64,000 bases of DNA from an uncultured Deferribacteres bacterium (GTDB lineage Bacteria; Zhuqueibacterota; JdFR-76; DREG01): assembly GCA_913009825.1 (NCBI GenBank), contig CAJVYQ010000011.1, positions 1-64,000 of the forward strand, given 5' to 3'. A program made the position numbers and the translations under genes. Numbering within the stretch: the stretch's first letter is position 1; the number at the start of each line of letters is the position of its first letter. Of the stretch, positions 17,683 to 29,000 are shown one piece after another. The notes beneath the pieces were generated by a model. It was not told the DNA's origin. It made no database searches and saw only the letters and a program-made list of their open reading frames with translations.

Positions 17683-19308
17683 ATGCATGAAAGCGATCTG
17701 AAATTTTTCACGGAGATTTCCGAGGAGAATCTTATTACCTTTCGCCAGAGACCGCGGGTTCGCGTAAAAATGGTTGAGCAACAGGAATATTTGGAGTTTG
17801 AAACGGATGGACGCTTTGTTCTCACGGATGAGCAGGAGCAGGTTCTGAATGATGATTTTGAGACGGACGGCGTTTGGCGTGCCCGCGTGGATGCTTTCAC
17901 GCCCCCCACTTACCGGTATCTCCTTTTTGTCATCGAAGAGTTCCATATCGAAAAAGCAAAGGAAATAAATGCAGATTTACGCCGGCGTGGTTTCCAGTCA
18001 TGGTATAAAGCATTCGGTTACCGGATTCAAATTGGCAGAGAAACAGAATTAATAGAAGTTCTCCGCTACCGGGTATTTGTCGGCCCGATGCAGGATAAAC
18101 TGAAAGCGCGCAATATCCAAAGCCAACTTTTGGGTGTTTTTCATACCCAGATAATCAAAATTCCTTACCGTCACACGCGCGGGATTTTGGAAACAATCGA
18201 TACGAAAAATACGGTTATGCACAAAGGAACCGGATTTCTTCGCCTCGCTCCCAAAAGCAGCAGCGGTAGGATCACAGTTTATAACCTGCGCAATGCAGGG
18301 AAAAGGATGCCGTATACTTTTCAATATAGCGTGGAATTCCATGTGGCAGACAACGGAAAGTTGTTTTTGGTTGGAGAGATGGACATCGAAGAATTTATAA
18401 CCGGTCTGATGATTGCGCTTTATAAACCGGAATATCCTGTGGAATTTCTCAAAGCCATGGCAATTGCCTATCGCAGTTCTGTCCTTGCCAACCTGCGCAT
18501 GAGCCATATCAACGAGCCGTTTGATTTCCGCTGCGCTGAGCCATTTTTCCAATTTGCCTGGCAGGATACGGTTCCGGCTGATCTTAAAAAAGTTTTGAAG
18601 GAAATGGCCGGTAAATATTTATTGAAAAGTGACCGGATTTGTGATGCCCGGCATACCCGGATTTGTGGCGGCCATACCGAACATATTGACATCATGATGA
18701 ACCGGGATACCCGCAATAGTATCACCGGCCGTTACGATGTGATCGATGAAAAATCCTATGATTTTCCGTTTAACCTGATTAATGAAACAGACGCGGAAGA
18801 ATGGATCAAATCCCACCCGCCCACATTATGTAACCTGGATGACGTAGATCTGAAAGGGGATTTTTCAAAATTTACCGATCAATTTCGTTGGCTTATGGAA
18901 TACAGCCGTCAGGATCTGGAAGAGATTATCAGAAAAAAAACGGATGAAGATATTGGCACCATCTTTGACATTGTTCCCTTACTGCGCGGCGGTTCCGGCA
19001 GGCTGATTGAAGTGGAGGTGCTGGGTAGTCACCGGAATGTTCACCTGGTTGGTGATTATGAAATCCGCAGTTGTCTGGCCGGGAATCTGTTACCGAGCAG
19101 TTGTTTTGTTATCAAATCGACGCCCGGTGTGGACGGTACACCAGCCCAGTTTACCTTTATTGGCGCCGGAACGGGACACGGTGTGGGCTTGTGTCAGGCG
19201 GGAGCCGTTGCGCTGGCGCTGAAAAAAATGGATCATATCTCTATTTTAGAGCATTATTTCGGAAAGATTCAATTAGTATCGCGTCTTTCTTTTACCAAAT
19301 CAGATTGA
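17683..19308 (+). CDS. SpoIID/LytB-domain protein, with SPOR-like segment
   Basis: The 541-residue protein ends in the characteristic SpoIID block (GAGTGHGVGLCQAGAVALA, then ILEHYFGKIQL). It carries the upstream PVEFLKAMAIAYRSSVLANL segment of the same domain. SpoIID-type proteins are lytic transglycosylases acting on glycan strands lacking stem peptides; in non-sporulating Gram-negatives their role in cell-wall turnover or division is less clear. Residues about 80-165 look like a SPOR-type repeat pair (FVIEEFHIEKAKEINADL and RVFVGPMQDKLKARNIQSQL), which would target denuded peptidoglycan. There is no obvious signal peptide at the chosen start. A GAGGG sequence precedes ATG 17683. The near-consensus promoter above suggests steady expression. 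Confidence 0.8.
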   Translation: MHESDLKFFTEISEENLITFRQRPRVRVKMVEQQEYLEFETDGRFVLTDEQEQVLNDDFETDGVWRARVDAFTPPTYRYLLFVIEEFHIEKAKEINADLRRRGFQSWYKAFGYRIQIGRETELIEVLRYRVFVGPMQDKLKARNIQSQLLGVFHTQIIKIPYRHTRGILETIDTKNTVMHKGTGFLRLAPKSSSGRITVYNLRNAGKRMPYTFQYSVEFHVADNGKLFLVGEMDIEEFITGLMIALYKPEYPVEFLKAMAIAYRSSVLANLRMSHINEPFDFRCAEPFFQFAWQDTVPADLKKVLKEMAGKYLLKSDRICDARHTRICGGHTEHIDIMMNRDTRNSITGRYDVIDEKSYDFPFNLINETDAEEWIKSHPPTLCNLDDVDLKGDFSKFTDQFRWLMEYSRQDLEEIIRKKTDEDIGTIFDIVPLLRGGSGRLIEVEVLGSHRNVHLVGDYEIRSCLAGNLLPSSCFVIKSTPGVDGTPAQFTFIGAGTGHGVGLCQAGAVALALKKMDHISILEHYFGKIQLVSRLSFTKSD

Positions 19309-19370
19309 AAGATGGCATATTTCCCTTCCTCTTTTTTTACAAAGAATATTTTTAGTAAGGAATTTAAGAA

Positions 19371-20469
19371 ATGAACGACGAGTACTTGATACAGTATGAA
19401 GGATTAAAGGGTCGATTGCAACACCTAAGGGGGTACCTTTGAGATCGACCACATCGAAGAAGACGTAGAAAAATTAGAAAAAAAGACAACCGGACAAGGT
19501 TTTTGGGATGACAATAAACAAGCCCAGGATGTGTTGCAGCAGCTCAGTCAGTTAAAAGAAAAGTTGAAAAAATTCAATGAAGTGAAAGAGCAGGAAACGG
19601 AAGTTGCTGTGCTCATTGAATTGAGTGGTGAAGCTGAAGACGGTGAGCTGGACGATGATCTGGAACAAGCCATTTCGATTTTTCGCCAAAAAGTGGAAGC
19701 CCTTGAATTGGAGAGCATGCTGGACGGAAAAGATGACGCCCGGAATGCCCTGTTAACCATCCATGCCGGCGCCGGCGGGACCGAGGCACAGGATTGGGCG
19801 GAAATGCTGTTGCGTATGTACACCCGTTGGTTGGAGCGGCGCCATTTTCAGTTTAAGATCATCGACCGGCAGATGGGCGATGAAGCGGGTATTAAAAGCG
19901 CCGTTTTGGAAGTGGAAGGCCGATACGCTTACGGATACCTGAAAGCGGAATCGGGCGTGCACCGGCTGATCAGGTTGTCGCCTTTCGATGCAAACCATCG
20001 CCGCCACACCTCTTTTGCTTCCGTGTTTATTTATCCGGAAATCGATGATGATATTGAAATTGAGATCGATCCCAACGATCTGCGGATAGATACTTACCGC
20101 GCCAGCGGAGCCGGGGGTCAGCATGTTAACAAAACCAGTTCCGCTGTTCGGATTACGCATCTTCCCACAAATATTGTCGTTCAATGCCAGAGTGAACGTT
20201 CCCAACACATGAACAAGGCGAGCGCCATGAAAATATTGCGGTTACGGCTCTATCAGAAACAAAAGGAAGAAGAAGAGGTAAAACTCTCTGAAATTGAGAA
20301 ATCCAAAAAAGAGATCGCCTGGGGGAGTCAGATTCGTTCCTACGTTTTTCATCCGTACAGCATGGTGAAAGATCACCGTACCGGTATGGAGAAGGGCAAT
20401 ATCCAGGGTGTGATGGACGGCGACCTGGACGATTTTGTGAAGGCCTTTTTGGTGCATAAAGAGAAGTGA
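19371..20469 (+). CDS. prfB: Peptide chain release factor 2, programmed +1 frameshift
   Basis: Two frames make one protein. ATG 19371 opens 23 codons ending in an in-frame UGA (19440-19442). A +1 shift at CTT TGA continues into EIDHIEEDVEKLEKKTTGQG and on to the stop at 20469, giving 365 residues, the usual RF2 length. The tripeptide anticodon SPF (in RLIRLSPFDANHRRH) and the peptidyl-hydrolysis motif GGQ (SGAGGQHVNKT) are both present. The factor reads UGA and UAA stop codons. Its own UGA provides autoregulation: when RF2 is scarce, the ribosome shifts and more is made. This gene leads the alr-lysS-lol block, 164 bp before alr. Confidence 0.95.
19427..19442 (+). promoter_or_regulatory. prfB programmed frameshift site
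   Basis: AAGGGGGTACCTTTGA contains the internal Shine-Dalgarno-like AGGGGG three bases before CTT TGA, the same spacing as in E. coli prfB (AGGGGGTATCTTTGA). The only difference in the core is TAC for TAT. Confidence 0.95.
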
Positions 20470-20633
20470 TGATATTTACCGGTTGATCTGCCCAAACCAT
20501 CTGCAGAAAACTGCTTGAATATCTTGTGGAAAATTTGTTTTTTAATATCACCTTTATTTGTTAAAAAGGTTCGCCATACTTTTCCCTTTGGAAAATTGCA
20601 ATCAGTGAAAAAAATTAACCGGGTACCCCGTTT

Positions 20634-21740
20634 GTGAGACCGACTGTCGCCTCCATTGATCTTGATGCCATCACATTTAATTTGCAACAGGTAAAAAAAC
20701 GCGTGCATCCCGCCAAAGTAATGGCGGTGGTGAAAGCCAACGCTTACGGCCACGGCGCTGTTCCGGTTGCCCGGTGCGCGTTGCAGGAAGGCGCTGATTT
20801 TTTAGCTGTAGCCTTGCTTGAAGAAGGGATTGAACTGCGGCATGCCGGAATCTCCGCCCCGATTCTTGTGTTCGGCGGCTTTTTCCCGGAACAGATTCCT
20901 GATTTTCTTCGCTATGATTTGCAGTTCACGCTTTACTCTGAAAATCATTTGAGGGCGTTGCGGGAAGCCGCCGGTGAAAAGAAACAAAAGCCCCATGTTC
21001 ATATTAAAGTGGACACAGGCATGGGGCGTGTAGGCTTACAACCGGAACAGGCGTTTGATTTTATTGGCCGTGTATGGAACTCGCGGGAGATCGATTTAGT
21101 TGGACTATATACCCATTTCGCCACCTCGGATGAGCGGGATAAAACGCAGGCGAATCTGCAGCTACAACGCTTCAGGGAATTGATTAGGCAACTGGAGCGG
21201 CATAGTATCAACATCCCGCTGAAACATGCGGCCAACAGCGGGGCTATTCTGGATATGCCGGACGCTTATTTCGACATGGTTCGACCCGGAATTATGATGT
21301 ACGGCTACTACCCGTCCACGGAGACATCGGAGAGTACACCGCTGAAACCGGCAATGACGTTAAGATCTAACGTATTGTTTGTGAAGGAAGTTAAGGCCGG
21401 AGTAAGTGTGAGTTATGGTCGAAAATACATTGCTAAGCGGGATACAAAAATAGCAACCATTCCCGTTGGTTATGCGGATGGCTACAACCGCCTGCTGACA
21501 AATAAAGGTTTTGTCTCGATTCGCGGAGTAAATTATCCGGTTGCCGGGAGAGTCTGTATGGATCAAGTTCTTGCTGATGTGGGCCTGAAGTCCCCGGTTG
21601 TTGCGGGGGATGAAGTGGTGCTGTTTGGTCCCGGATATGGGGAAGAGGTTGGGGTGCCGTTCCTGTGTGAGAAATTGAACACTATTCCGTACGAGGTTTG
21701 TTGTTGGGTTTCTCCCCGGGTGCCGCGGGTTTATCGGTAA
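20634..21740 (+). CDS. alr: Alanine racemase
   Basis: GTG 20634 starts a 368-residue fold-type III PLP enzyme. The PLP lysine is K34 in VVKANAYGHG, and the second catalytic base, Y261, lies in SVSYGRKY. The conserved GYADGYNR block and GRVCMDQ follow. It interconverts L- and D-alanine for peptidoglycan synthesis in the cytoplasm. It precedes lysS by 43 bp and is probably cotranscribed with it. No UDP-MurNAc ligase genes are nearby. Confidence 0.95.
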   Translation: MRPTVASIDLDAITFNLQQVKKRVHPAKVMAVVKANAYGHGAVPVARCALQEGADFLAVALLEEGIELRHAGISAPILVFGGFFPEQIPDFLRYDLQFTLYSENHLRALREAAGEKKQKPHVHIKVDTGMGRVGLQPEQAFDFIGRVWNSREIDLVGLYTHFATSDERDKTQANLQLQRFRELIRQLERHSINIPLKHAANSGAILDMPDAYFDMVRPGIMMYGYYPSTETSESTPLKPAMTLRSNVLFVKEVKAGVSVSYGRKYIAKRDTKIATIPVGYADGYNRLLTNKGFVSIRGVNYPVAGRVCMDQVLADVGLKSPVVAGDEVVLFGPGYGEEVGVPFLCEKLNTIPYEVCCWVSPRVPRVYR

Positions 21741-21783
21741 AAATTGGCCAGTGTTTGAATGTTTAGTATGAAGGAGACGGAAA

Positions 21784-23316
21784 GTGCAATTACCTGAAGA
21801 TTACAATGAATTGAAAATGATTCGCTATCAGAAAATAGAAGAATTGAAAAACATGGCGGTGAATCCTTATCCGTATAAATTTACCCGGACGCACACGGCA
21901 AAAGATGTTGTGAAGCAATACGATGAGTTGGGGGGAGAACAGGTCTCCGTGGCCGGGCGGATTATGAGTTTGAGGAAAATGGGGCGTGCCAGCTTTGCCC
22001 ATATTGTGGACATGCACGGCAAAATCCAAATTTATGTGCGTGAGGATAAAATCGGCCAGGACAATTACAGTATGTTCCGGCTGTTGGATATTGGCGATTT
22101 TGTCGGTGTGACCGGCCAGGTGTTCCGCACCCGCACCGGTGAAACATCCATTCTGGTTACACAATTGACCCTGCTGTCAAAGTCACTGCGTTCTTTGCCC
22201 ATTGTCAAAGAAAAGGTGGAAGCCGGCCAGCATCTTGTTTACGATAAATTTTCCGATGTTGAAATGCGCTACCGCCAGCGCTACGTGGATTTGGTGGTCA
22301 ACCCGGAAGTCCGGAAGGTTTTTGTGAAACGGTCGAAGATTATCGGTTCAATGAGAAGATTCATGGATGAACTGGGTTTCTTAGAAGTGGAGACGCCCAT
22401 TCTGCAGCCCATTTACGGCGGCGCTTTTGCCCGGCCGTTTGTAACCCATCACAACAGCCTGGATATCGATCTGTATCTGCGTATTTCCAACGAACTGTAT
22501 CTGAAACGGCTCATTGTCGGCGGTTACGACGGTGTATTTGAATTTGGCAAAGATTTTCGTAATGAGGGGATGGACCGGTTTCACAATCCCGAATTTACAC
22601 AGATGGAACTTTATGTAGCTTACCAGGATTATATTTACATGATGGAACTGGTGGAAAACATGATTGCCAAAATTGCCGGGGAAATCAACGGCACAACGAA
22701 AGTTACTTTTCAGAACCGGACCATCGATTTGAAACCGCCCTGGCGCCGGCTGCGCATGTACGAAGCCATCGAGGAAAAAACGGATTATAATCTTTACGGA
22801 AAGAGCGAAAATGAGATTAGAGAGATTGGTAAAAACCTGGATATCGATGTGAACGCATTGCCTAACAAAGGGAAAATCATCGAGGGGATATTTGAAGAAT
22901 TTGTCGAACCTCATCTGATCGAACCCACATTTATCATCGATTTTCCCATTGAAATTTCCCCGCTGGCCAAAAAACACCGGGACGATCCCAATCTGGTAGA
23001 ACGGTTCGAACCGTACATTTTCGGCCGGGAAATCGGCAACGCTTTTTCCGAGTTGAATGATCCCATCGATCAGCGTAAACGGTTCGAAGCGCAGATGGAG
23101 ATGAAAAAGCAGGGCGATGATGAAGCCCAGGTGATGGATGAAGACTACGTGCGCGCGTTGGAATACGGCATGCCGCCAACCGCCGGACTGGGTATCGGCA
23201 TCGACCGGCTGGTGATGATTTTGACCGGCTCGCCATCCATCCGGGATGTGATCCTTTTCCCGCAAATGCGGCCGGAATCTTTGGGGCCAAACTTAAAAAT
23301 GGATGAAGATGTCTGA
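21784..23316 (+). CDS. lysS: Lysyl-tRNA synthetase, class II
   Basis: GTG 21784 follows AAGGAGACGGAAA. The 510-residue protein has the N-terminal OB-fold anticodon-binding domain ([19 protein letters not shown], residues about 55-75). The class II core motifs follow: motif 1 near [19 protein letters not shown], motif 2 in [20 protein letters not shown], and motif 3 in [13 protein letters not shown]. It charges tRNA-Lys. Length and motif order are those of LysS. It is followed 23 bp later by the LolC/E-type permease. Confidence 0.95.
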   Translation: MQLPEDYNELKMIRYQKIEELKNMAVNPYPYKFTRTHTAKDVVKQYDELGGEQVSVAGRIMSLRKMGRASFAHIVDMHGKIQIYVREDKIGQDNYSMFRLLDIGDFVGVTGQVFRTRTGETSILVTQLTLLSKSLRSLPIVKEKVEAGQHLVYDKFSDVEMRYRQRYVDLVVNPEVRKVFVKRSKIIGSMRRFMDELGFLEVETPILQPIYGGAFARPFVTHHNSLDIDLYLRISNELYLKRLIVGGYDGVFEFGKDFRNEGMDRFHNPEFTQMELYVAYQDYIYMMELVENMIAKIAGEINGTTKVTFQNRTIDLKPPWRRLRMYEAIEEKTDYNLYGKSENEIREIGKNLDIDVNALPNKGKIIEGIFEEFVEPHLIEPTFIIDFPIEISPLAKKHRDDPNLVERFEPYIFGREIGNAFSELNDPIDQRKRFEAQMEMKKQGDDEAQVMDEDYVRALEYGMPPTAGLGIGIDRLVMILTGSPSIRDVILFPQMRPESLGPNLKMDEDV

Positions 23317-23339
23317 TTATCGGAAAGAGATACGCCGTT

Positions 23340-24578
23340 ATGTCCTATGAATTTTTCATCGCCAAAAGATATTTCAAATCCAAGCGCAAAACCGGATTTA
23401 TCTCTTTAATCACCTACATCTCCATCGTCGGGGTTACCATCGGCGTGGCGGCTCTGGTGATTGTGCTGTCCATCATGAACGGTTTCGAAAGCGAAGTACG
23501 CTCCCGCTTTGTCGGTTTTGATGCCCATCTCCGCTTGCAGGCCTATCACAGCGAGGGAGTGAAAGACTACGAAAAGCTGATTGAAACAACGGAAAAAGAG
23601 GATCATGTGGTCGGCGTTTCTCCGTTCATCATCGATAAAGCCATGATAAAAGTCGGCCCCAATGTGGAAGGGATGATCCTGAAAGGCACGGATGCGAAAC
23701 GGATTACACAAGTGACCGATATTGCCAAAAACATGACCTACGGGAAGTTGGATTTTTCCGAAAAATCAGTGGACGGTAAACGCCCGCTGCCCGGCATTGT
23801 GCTGGGGCGTTCCCTGGCGGATCGACTAAATGCTTTCGATCTGGATGAAAAAGTAATTGTGATGAGCCCCAAAGGAATGAATTTCCCGTTTTCCACGCCG
23901 CGGATCAAACAGTTTCGTCTTGCCGGTCTGTTTGAAACCGGCATGTATGAATTCGACAACACGTTTGCTTTCATTTCCATTGAAGCGGCGCAGCAGCTTC
24001 TTAAAATGCCCGGCGAAGTGACCGGACTGGAAATTAAACTGGATGATATGTACCGGGCGGATCAGGTTGCAGAAAAATTAAATGCTAAGCTCGGTTATCC
24101 CTACTATGTCATCACCTGGTTTGACCTGCATAAAAATCTGTTTTCCTGGATGAAACTGGAAAAGATGGCCATGTTTGTCATTTTAAGTCTGATCATCATG
24201 GTAGCGGCTTTCAACATCATCAGCAGTTTGATTATGGTGGTGATGGAAAAAACCAGGGAGATCGGCATTTTAAAATCCATGGGCGCTACAACACGCAGCA
24301 TCCGGAAAGTTTTTATGTTCGAAGGGCTGGCGATTGGTATTGGCGGAACACTGGTGGGCAGTTTGCTGGGGTATTCGGTATGCTGGGCGCAATTGGAATA
24401 TAAATTTTTCTCACTGCCGTCGGATGTCTATTTTATCGATTTTCTGCCGGTTTTGATGGAATGGCAGGACTTTCTTTTTGTTGCGCTGGCGGCCATCGGA
24501 CTGAGCTTTTTGGCAACGCTCTATCCTGCAGTGAAAGCGGCCAAACTGGATCCGGTAACGGCAATAAGGTATGAATAA
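23340..24578 (+). CDS. lolC: Lipoprotein-releasing ABC transporter permease (LolC/LolE family)
   Basis: The 412-residue protein has the LolC/E layout. An N-terminal membrane segment (residues about 20-50, ISIVGVTIGVAALVIVLSIM) is followed by the NGFESEVR hallmark and a large periplasmic MacB-like domain. Three C-terminal FtsX-type helices follow, with KTREIGILKSMGAT between the first two. With the ATPase encoded next, it extracts outer-membrane lipoproteins from the inner membrane. Only one permease is present, so it may act as a homodimer (LolF-like) instead of the LolC-LolE pair. Its stop overlaps the lolD start by one base. Confidence 0.88.
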   Translation: MSYEFFIAKRYFKSKRKTGFISLITYISIVGVTIGVAALVIVLSIMNGFESEVRSRFVGFDAHLRLQAYHSEGVKDYEKLIETTEKEDHVVGVSPFIIDKAMIKVGPNVEGMILKGTDAKRITQVTDIAKNMTYGKLDFSEKSVDGKRPLPGIVLGRSLADRLNAFDLDEKVIVMSPKGMNFPFSTPRIKQFRLAGLFETGMYEFDNTFAFISIEAAQQLLKMPGEVTGLEIKLDDMYRADQVAEKLNAKLGYPYYVITWFDLHKNLFSWMKLEKMAMFVILSLIIMVAAFNIISSLIMVVMEKTREIGILKSMGATTRSIRKVFMFEGLAIGIGGTLVGSLLGYSVCWAQLEYKFFSLPSDVYFIDFLPVLMEWQDFLFVALAAIGLSFLATLYPAVKAAKLDPVTAIRYE

Positions 24579-25276
24579 TGAGTGAACAAAATATTCTTTT
24601 ACAGGCAAGTGGGATTACCAAAAGTTATCTTATGGCCAGGCAGGAGCTGCCGGTGCTGAAAGGGATCGATCTTTCCGTTTATAAAGGAGAAATGACGGTG
24701 ATTGTGGGCCCCTCCGGTGTGGGCAAGAGCACGCTGCTGCATATTTTAGGCGCGCTGGATCGTCCGACTTCCGGCAAGGTTTTGCTCGATCACACTGCGG
24801 TGTTTGATTTTGATGATGATCAACTGGCGCAGTTTCGCAATAAAACGGCCGGTTTTGTATTTCAGTTTCATCATCTGCTGCCGGAATTTTCCGCGCTGGA
24901 AAATGTGGCTATGCCGGGAATGATTGCAGGACGATCCCGCAAAGAATGTTTCGCCAAAGCGGAATCACTGTTAAGAGAGATGAATCTGGCCGATCGTCTG
25001 GACCATAAACCCAGCGAATTATCCGGCGGCGAACAGCAGCGTGTGGCCGTGGCGCGCGCGCTGATGAATGATCCGCAAATTATTCTGGCAGATGAGCCGT
25101 CCGGCAATCTCGACATGAAATCCAGTGAAGCGCTGCATGAATTGCTTTACCGGTTAGCGCATGAAAACGGCCATACCATCGTTGTGGCCACCCATAACCG
25201 GGAACTGACCGGACGAGGCGATAGAATTGTTGAACTGTACGACGGGAGAATTAAGAATGATTCCAGGAGCTCGTAA
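24578..25276 (+). CDS. lolD: Lipoprotein-releasing ABC transporter ATPase
   Basis: The 232-residue ATPase has Walker A GPSGVGKST (K50), Q-loop FQFHHLLPEFSALENV (typical of LolD/MacB-type ATPases), the ABC signature LSGGEQQRVAVARAL near residue 147 and Walker B IILADEPSGNLD. It powers lipoprotein release by the preceding permease. It overlaps the permease stop by one base and its own last base is the first base of the next ATG, so the three genes form a tight operon. Confidence 0.92.
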   Translation: MSEQNILLQASGITKSYLMARQELPVLKGIDLSVYKGEMTVIVGPSGVGKSTLLHILGALDRPTSGKVLLDHTAVFDFDDDQLAQFRNKTAGFVFQFHHLLPEFSALENVAMPGMIAGRSRKECFAKAESLLREMNLADRLDHKPSELSGGEQQRVAVARALMNDPQIILADEPSGNLDMKSSEALHELLYRLAHENGHTIVVATHNRELTGRGDRIVELYDGRIKNDSRSS

Positions 25277-25794
25277 TGTTGTGTCAACGTTGTTATAAAA
25301 AGACCGCAACCGTCGGCATTACCCAGATTGTGAACAATGAGCAAAAGGAACTGCATCTGTGTGAATCCTGTGCGCAGGAGATGGGATTCGAACAGGCTGT
25401 TTCCAATCTGCCGCAAATTTTTACCGGCCTGATGATGGAAATTCTCAAGTTCAAAGAGAAGGAAAATCAATTACCGGTTCGTCATGCGGAATCCGGCCGC
25501 TGCCCGGTTTGCGGCAGCTCATGGTCCGATTTTAAGCGCACCGGACTGTTTGGCTGTGACAACTGTTATCTGACCTTCAAAAATAAAGTAAAAGATGTCC
25601 TTATCAGTATTCAAGGAACGGCTAAACATATCGGTCAGCGGCCGCGGAAGGCAGGCAGAATAGATTCGGAAGAAAATCTTACTTTTCTGGAACATGCGCT
25701 GCAGGATGCCGTTGCCAAAGAAGAATTCGAAAAAGCAGCGGAATATCGTGATCGGATCCGGTCACTGAAGAAAAAATCCCAACAGTCTGTTTGA
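25276..25794 (+). CDS. McsA-like protein with two zinc-finger pairs and a UvrB/UvrC (UVR) motif
   Basis: The 172-residue protein starts MLCQRCYKK with CxxC pairs (CQRC, CESC), then a second set (CPVC, CDNC). It ends with a UVR motif (FLEHALQDAVAKEEFEKAAE, YRDRIRSL). This is the domain order of McsA, the activator of the protein-arginine kinase McsB in Gram-positives, and of related proteins in other phyla. Normally mcsB and clpC follow; here neither does, and the gene sits at the end of the lol operon with a one-base overlap. Its partner is therefore unknown. Confidence 0.8.
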   Translation: MLCQRCYKKTATVGITQIVNNEQKELHLCESCAQEMGFEQAVSNLPQIFTGLMMEILKFKEKENQLPVRHAESGRCPVCGSSWSDFKRTGLFGCDNCYLTFKNKVKDVLISIQGTAKHIGQRPRKAGRIDSEENLTFLEHALQDAVAKEEFEKAAEYRDRIRSLKKKSQQSV

Positions 25795-26025
25795 ATTTAT
25801 GACTGTTCTTGTCTGGCAAAATGTGCTCTTCACTATTTCTGATAAACGCAAGTTGCCATTGAAGGAACTTTCTTTCCTCTTTTTAAGCAAATTTCCCGCC
25901 CCAAAATTTGTAACAACTTTCGCGTGGAGTATCTATATGTACCGGATGATAAAAAGCGATCACCTCTCAATTTTGTGATGATGAACTGCGGTTAAAAGGA
26001 AAAGGTCCCCCCGTGATTAATTATG

Positions 26026-29000
26026 ATGAACCTTAATTATCTGATTTACCTGCTGTTTTTTATCTCCGGCGCCTGCAGTTTGATGTATGAGCTGATCTGG
26101 CTGCGCAAACTGGCGTTGATTTTTGGTAACACTACATTTGCCACCAGTTCTATCCTGACCGCTTTCATGGGCGGTCTGGCGTTGGGCAGTTATTTGATCG
26201 GAAAATATGCGGACAAAGTGAAATCGCCGCTTAAACTGTACGGCTATCTGGAGTTGGGCATCGGCGGTTTTGCCGTAATTATTTTGTTTCTCTTTTTACC
26301 GGTTTCAGATTCCGTTTATATCTGGACTTTCCGCAATGTGGGACAAAATGGTATTTTGTTCAATGTGATCCGGTTTTTGCTTTCCGGTCTCATTTTAATT
26401 ATCCCCACCACATTAATGGGCGGAACACTGCCGGTAGTAAGCAAATTCTTGATCGATGATACAGAAAAATTAGGCCGGAAAATAGGCTTGCTTTACGCGT
26501 TGAACACGTTCGGCGGCGTTGTGGGGGCTTATTTTACCGGCTATCATCTCATTCGACTTTTCGGAGAAACCTGGTCTTTGTGGCTGGCGATTCTACTCAA
26601 TTTTTCCATTGCTGCCATCGCTGTCTATTTTGGTTCCCGGGAAAAAGGGACGCAGGCAATTGCGGATGAAAAACGGGAAAAAAGCAAAAAAGTAATTGCC
26701 GTGCAACCGGCAAAAGATGGGGCGAAAATTGGTTTCTATTCACAAAAAACCGCAAAGATAGTGCTGTGGCTGTTTGCTGCTGCCGGTTTCACCTCATTGG
26801 CTTATGAAGTGATCTGGACGCGGGCGCTCATTTTTTTCGTCAGTTCCACTACCTATTCTTTTACTATCATCCTGGTCACATTTCTTACCGGCATTACGTT
26901 GGGCAGCCTAGTTATTTCAAAATGGGTTGATAAAATAAAAAATCCGATTCTCTGGTTCGGCCTGTTCGAAGTGATGATCTCCCTGGCGGCCATCCTTTCC
27001 ATTCCGCTGCTGCGCAATATGTATTCCATTCATCATTGGATTCTGGCCTATTTAAATACAACGCAATGGTGGCAGGTTACTTTTTTCCTTTTTGTCACCG
27101 CTTTTATCATTCTGATTGTGCCCGCGTTTTTTATGGGCGCCGTGTTTCCCATTGTCAACCGGATTTGCGTGCACAGCCTGCCGCGTTTGGGACGGGGAGT
27201 GGGCAGTGTGTATATGGCCAACACAATCGGCGCTATTTTGGGGTCTTTTTTTTCCGGCTTTGTGATGCTGCCCCTGTTGGGAATCCAGGAGAGTATCTTG
27301 ATGCTGACAATTGTTAATCTGTTCATCGGTCTCTTTGTTTTCACACGGGAGCAAAATTTTGGCCGCAATAAAAGGAGCTATTTTCCGGTTATGGCGGCTT
27401 CGGTTGTTTTATTTGTAGTCATCAATTTGTCGTTCTTTACTACAAAATCGCTTTTTACCCACGTGCTGTCATTTCAGGACACCCGGATTTTGTTCCGGAA
27501 AGACGCTTCGGCAGCTACTTTGTCGGTTCTGGAGAAACAGGAAGACCTGAATATCTGGGGAGAAAATGTCCGCTTTTTAAATATTAACGGTCACAATACC
27601 GCCCATACAACGTATGCCGATATTATCATCCATAAAATGCTGGCGCACTTGCCCATGTTGCTGCATCCCAATCCGCAAAGCGCTTTGGTCATCGGTTTTG
27701 GTTTTGGTAACACGTGCCAGTCTTTTCTGCAATACGATATCAAAAAGGTCGATTGTGTGGAATTACTGGGCAGCGAAAAGGAATCGGCAAAATATTTTGA
27801 AGAAGAAAACCGCGGCGTCTTTACGGAGCCAAGATTCCGTTTCATTGAAAACGACGGGCGTAATTATATCCTGGCGACAGAAAAGAGGTACGATATCATC
27901 TCCGTCAATGCGGTGGACCCCAAATTCAGTCCTGCGCTCTACACCAATCAGTTTTACCGCTTGTGCAGAAACAATCTCAGGCCGGATGGTTATCTGGTTG
28001 CCTGGCTGCCCATTTCCGGCATGACTGAAAAGGAAGTATTGTCGCTGATTAAAAGTTTTGTCGCCGAGTTTCCCCACAGCTCATTGTGGTACAACAATCC
28101 CGAACACCTGCTTTTGCTGGGCAGCAAAACCGAATTGAAAATTGATGTATCCCGTTTGCAGCGGAGATTAGCGGTTCAGGCGATACAAAAAAACTTGCAA
28201 CTGATCCGTTTCAACAATCCGTACACGATTTTGTCCACTTTCCTGTTGGGTGAAAAACAATTGGCCGAACTCACTCGTTCCACCGTCGGCAATACGGATA
28301 TCCATCCGGTAGTGGAATTCAGCCGGGTGACTGCGCCGGAAATGTCACCTGAAATTTATGCAGATATTTTACGACGGAAAGAAAGCGTTTTACCGTACTG
28401 CACAAATTTCAACAAAGAAGAAGAAAAGGCGCAGCGGGAAGCCATCTTTTTACACGAGAAGGCCATGTTCGACATGTTAAAAGGCCTGTTTCAATACCGG
28501 ATTGCAGCCGGCGGATCGATTGCCGACACAACCGCTACAAAAAAGGCTTTTCAGCTTATGAGAAAAGCGCTGGATATGACACCGGACAACAAATTCAATC
28601 TGCTCTTTTTTGTCGATTGGGTGCACCAGTACGATCTGACTGCCTCGCTGAAATATATCAGGCAGGCCGTGGCGGAGGAACCGAAATTTGCCAAAGCATC
28701 CGTTTTGTTGGGAATGGAATGCACCCAGCGCGCCGAATGGGACAGCGCGTTAACTTACTACGATGCGGCGCTTGCCGTCAACGACAGCTTCATTTCCGCC
28801 TGGTACAACCGGGGATTTGCCCTGGGACAAAAACAGAATTGGGCCGAATCGGCGGCATCCTTCGAAAAAGTGACGGAATTACAGCCGGATAATGTTTTTG
28901 CCCATTCCAGCCTTTCTCAGGTCTATTACATGCTGAACAATTTTCCTAAAGCGTTACAGCATGTGCAGAAATCCATCGAACTGGCTCCCGATGAGGCAAA

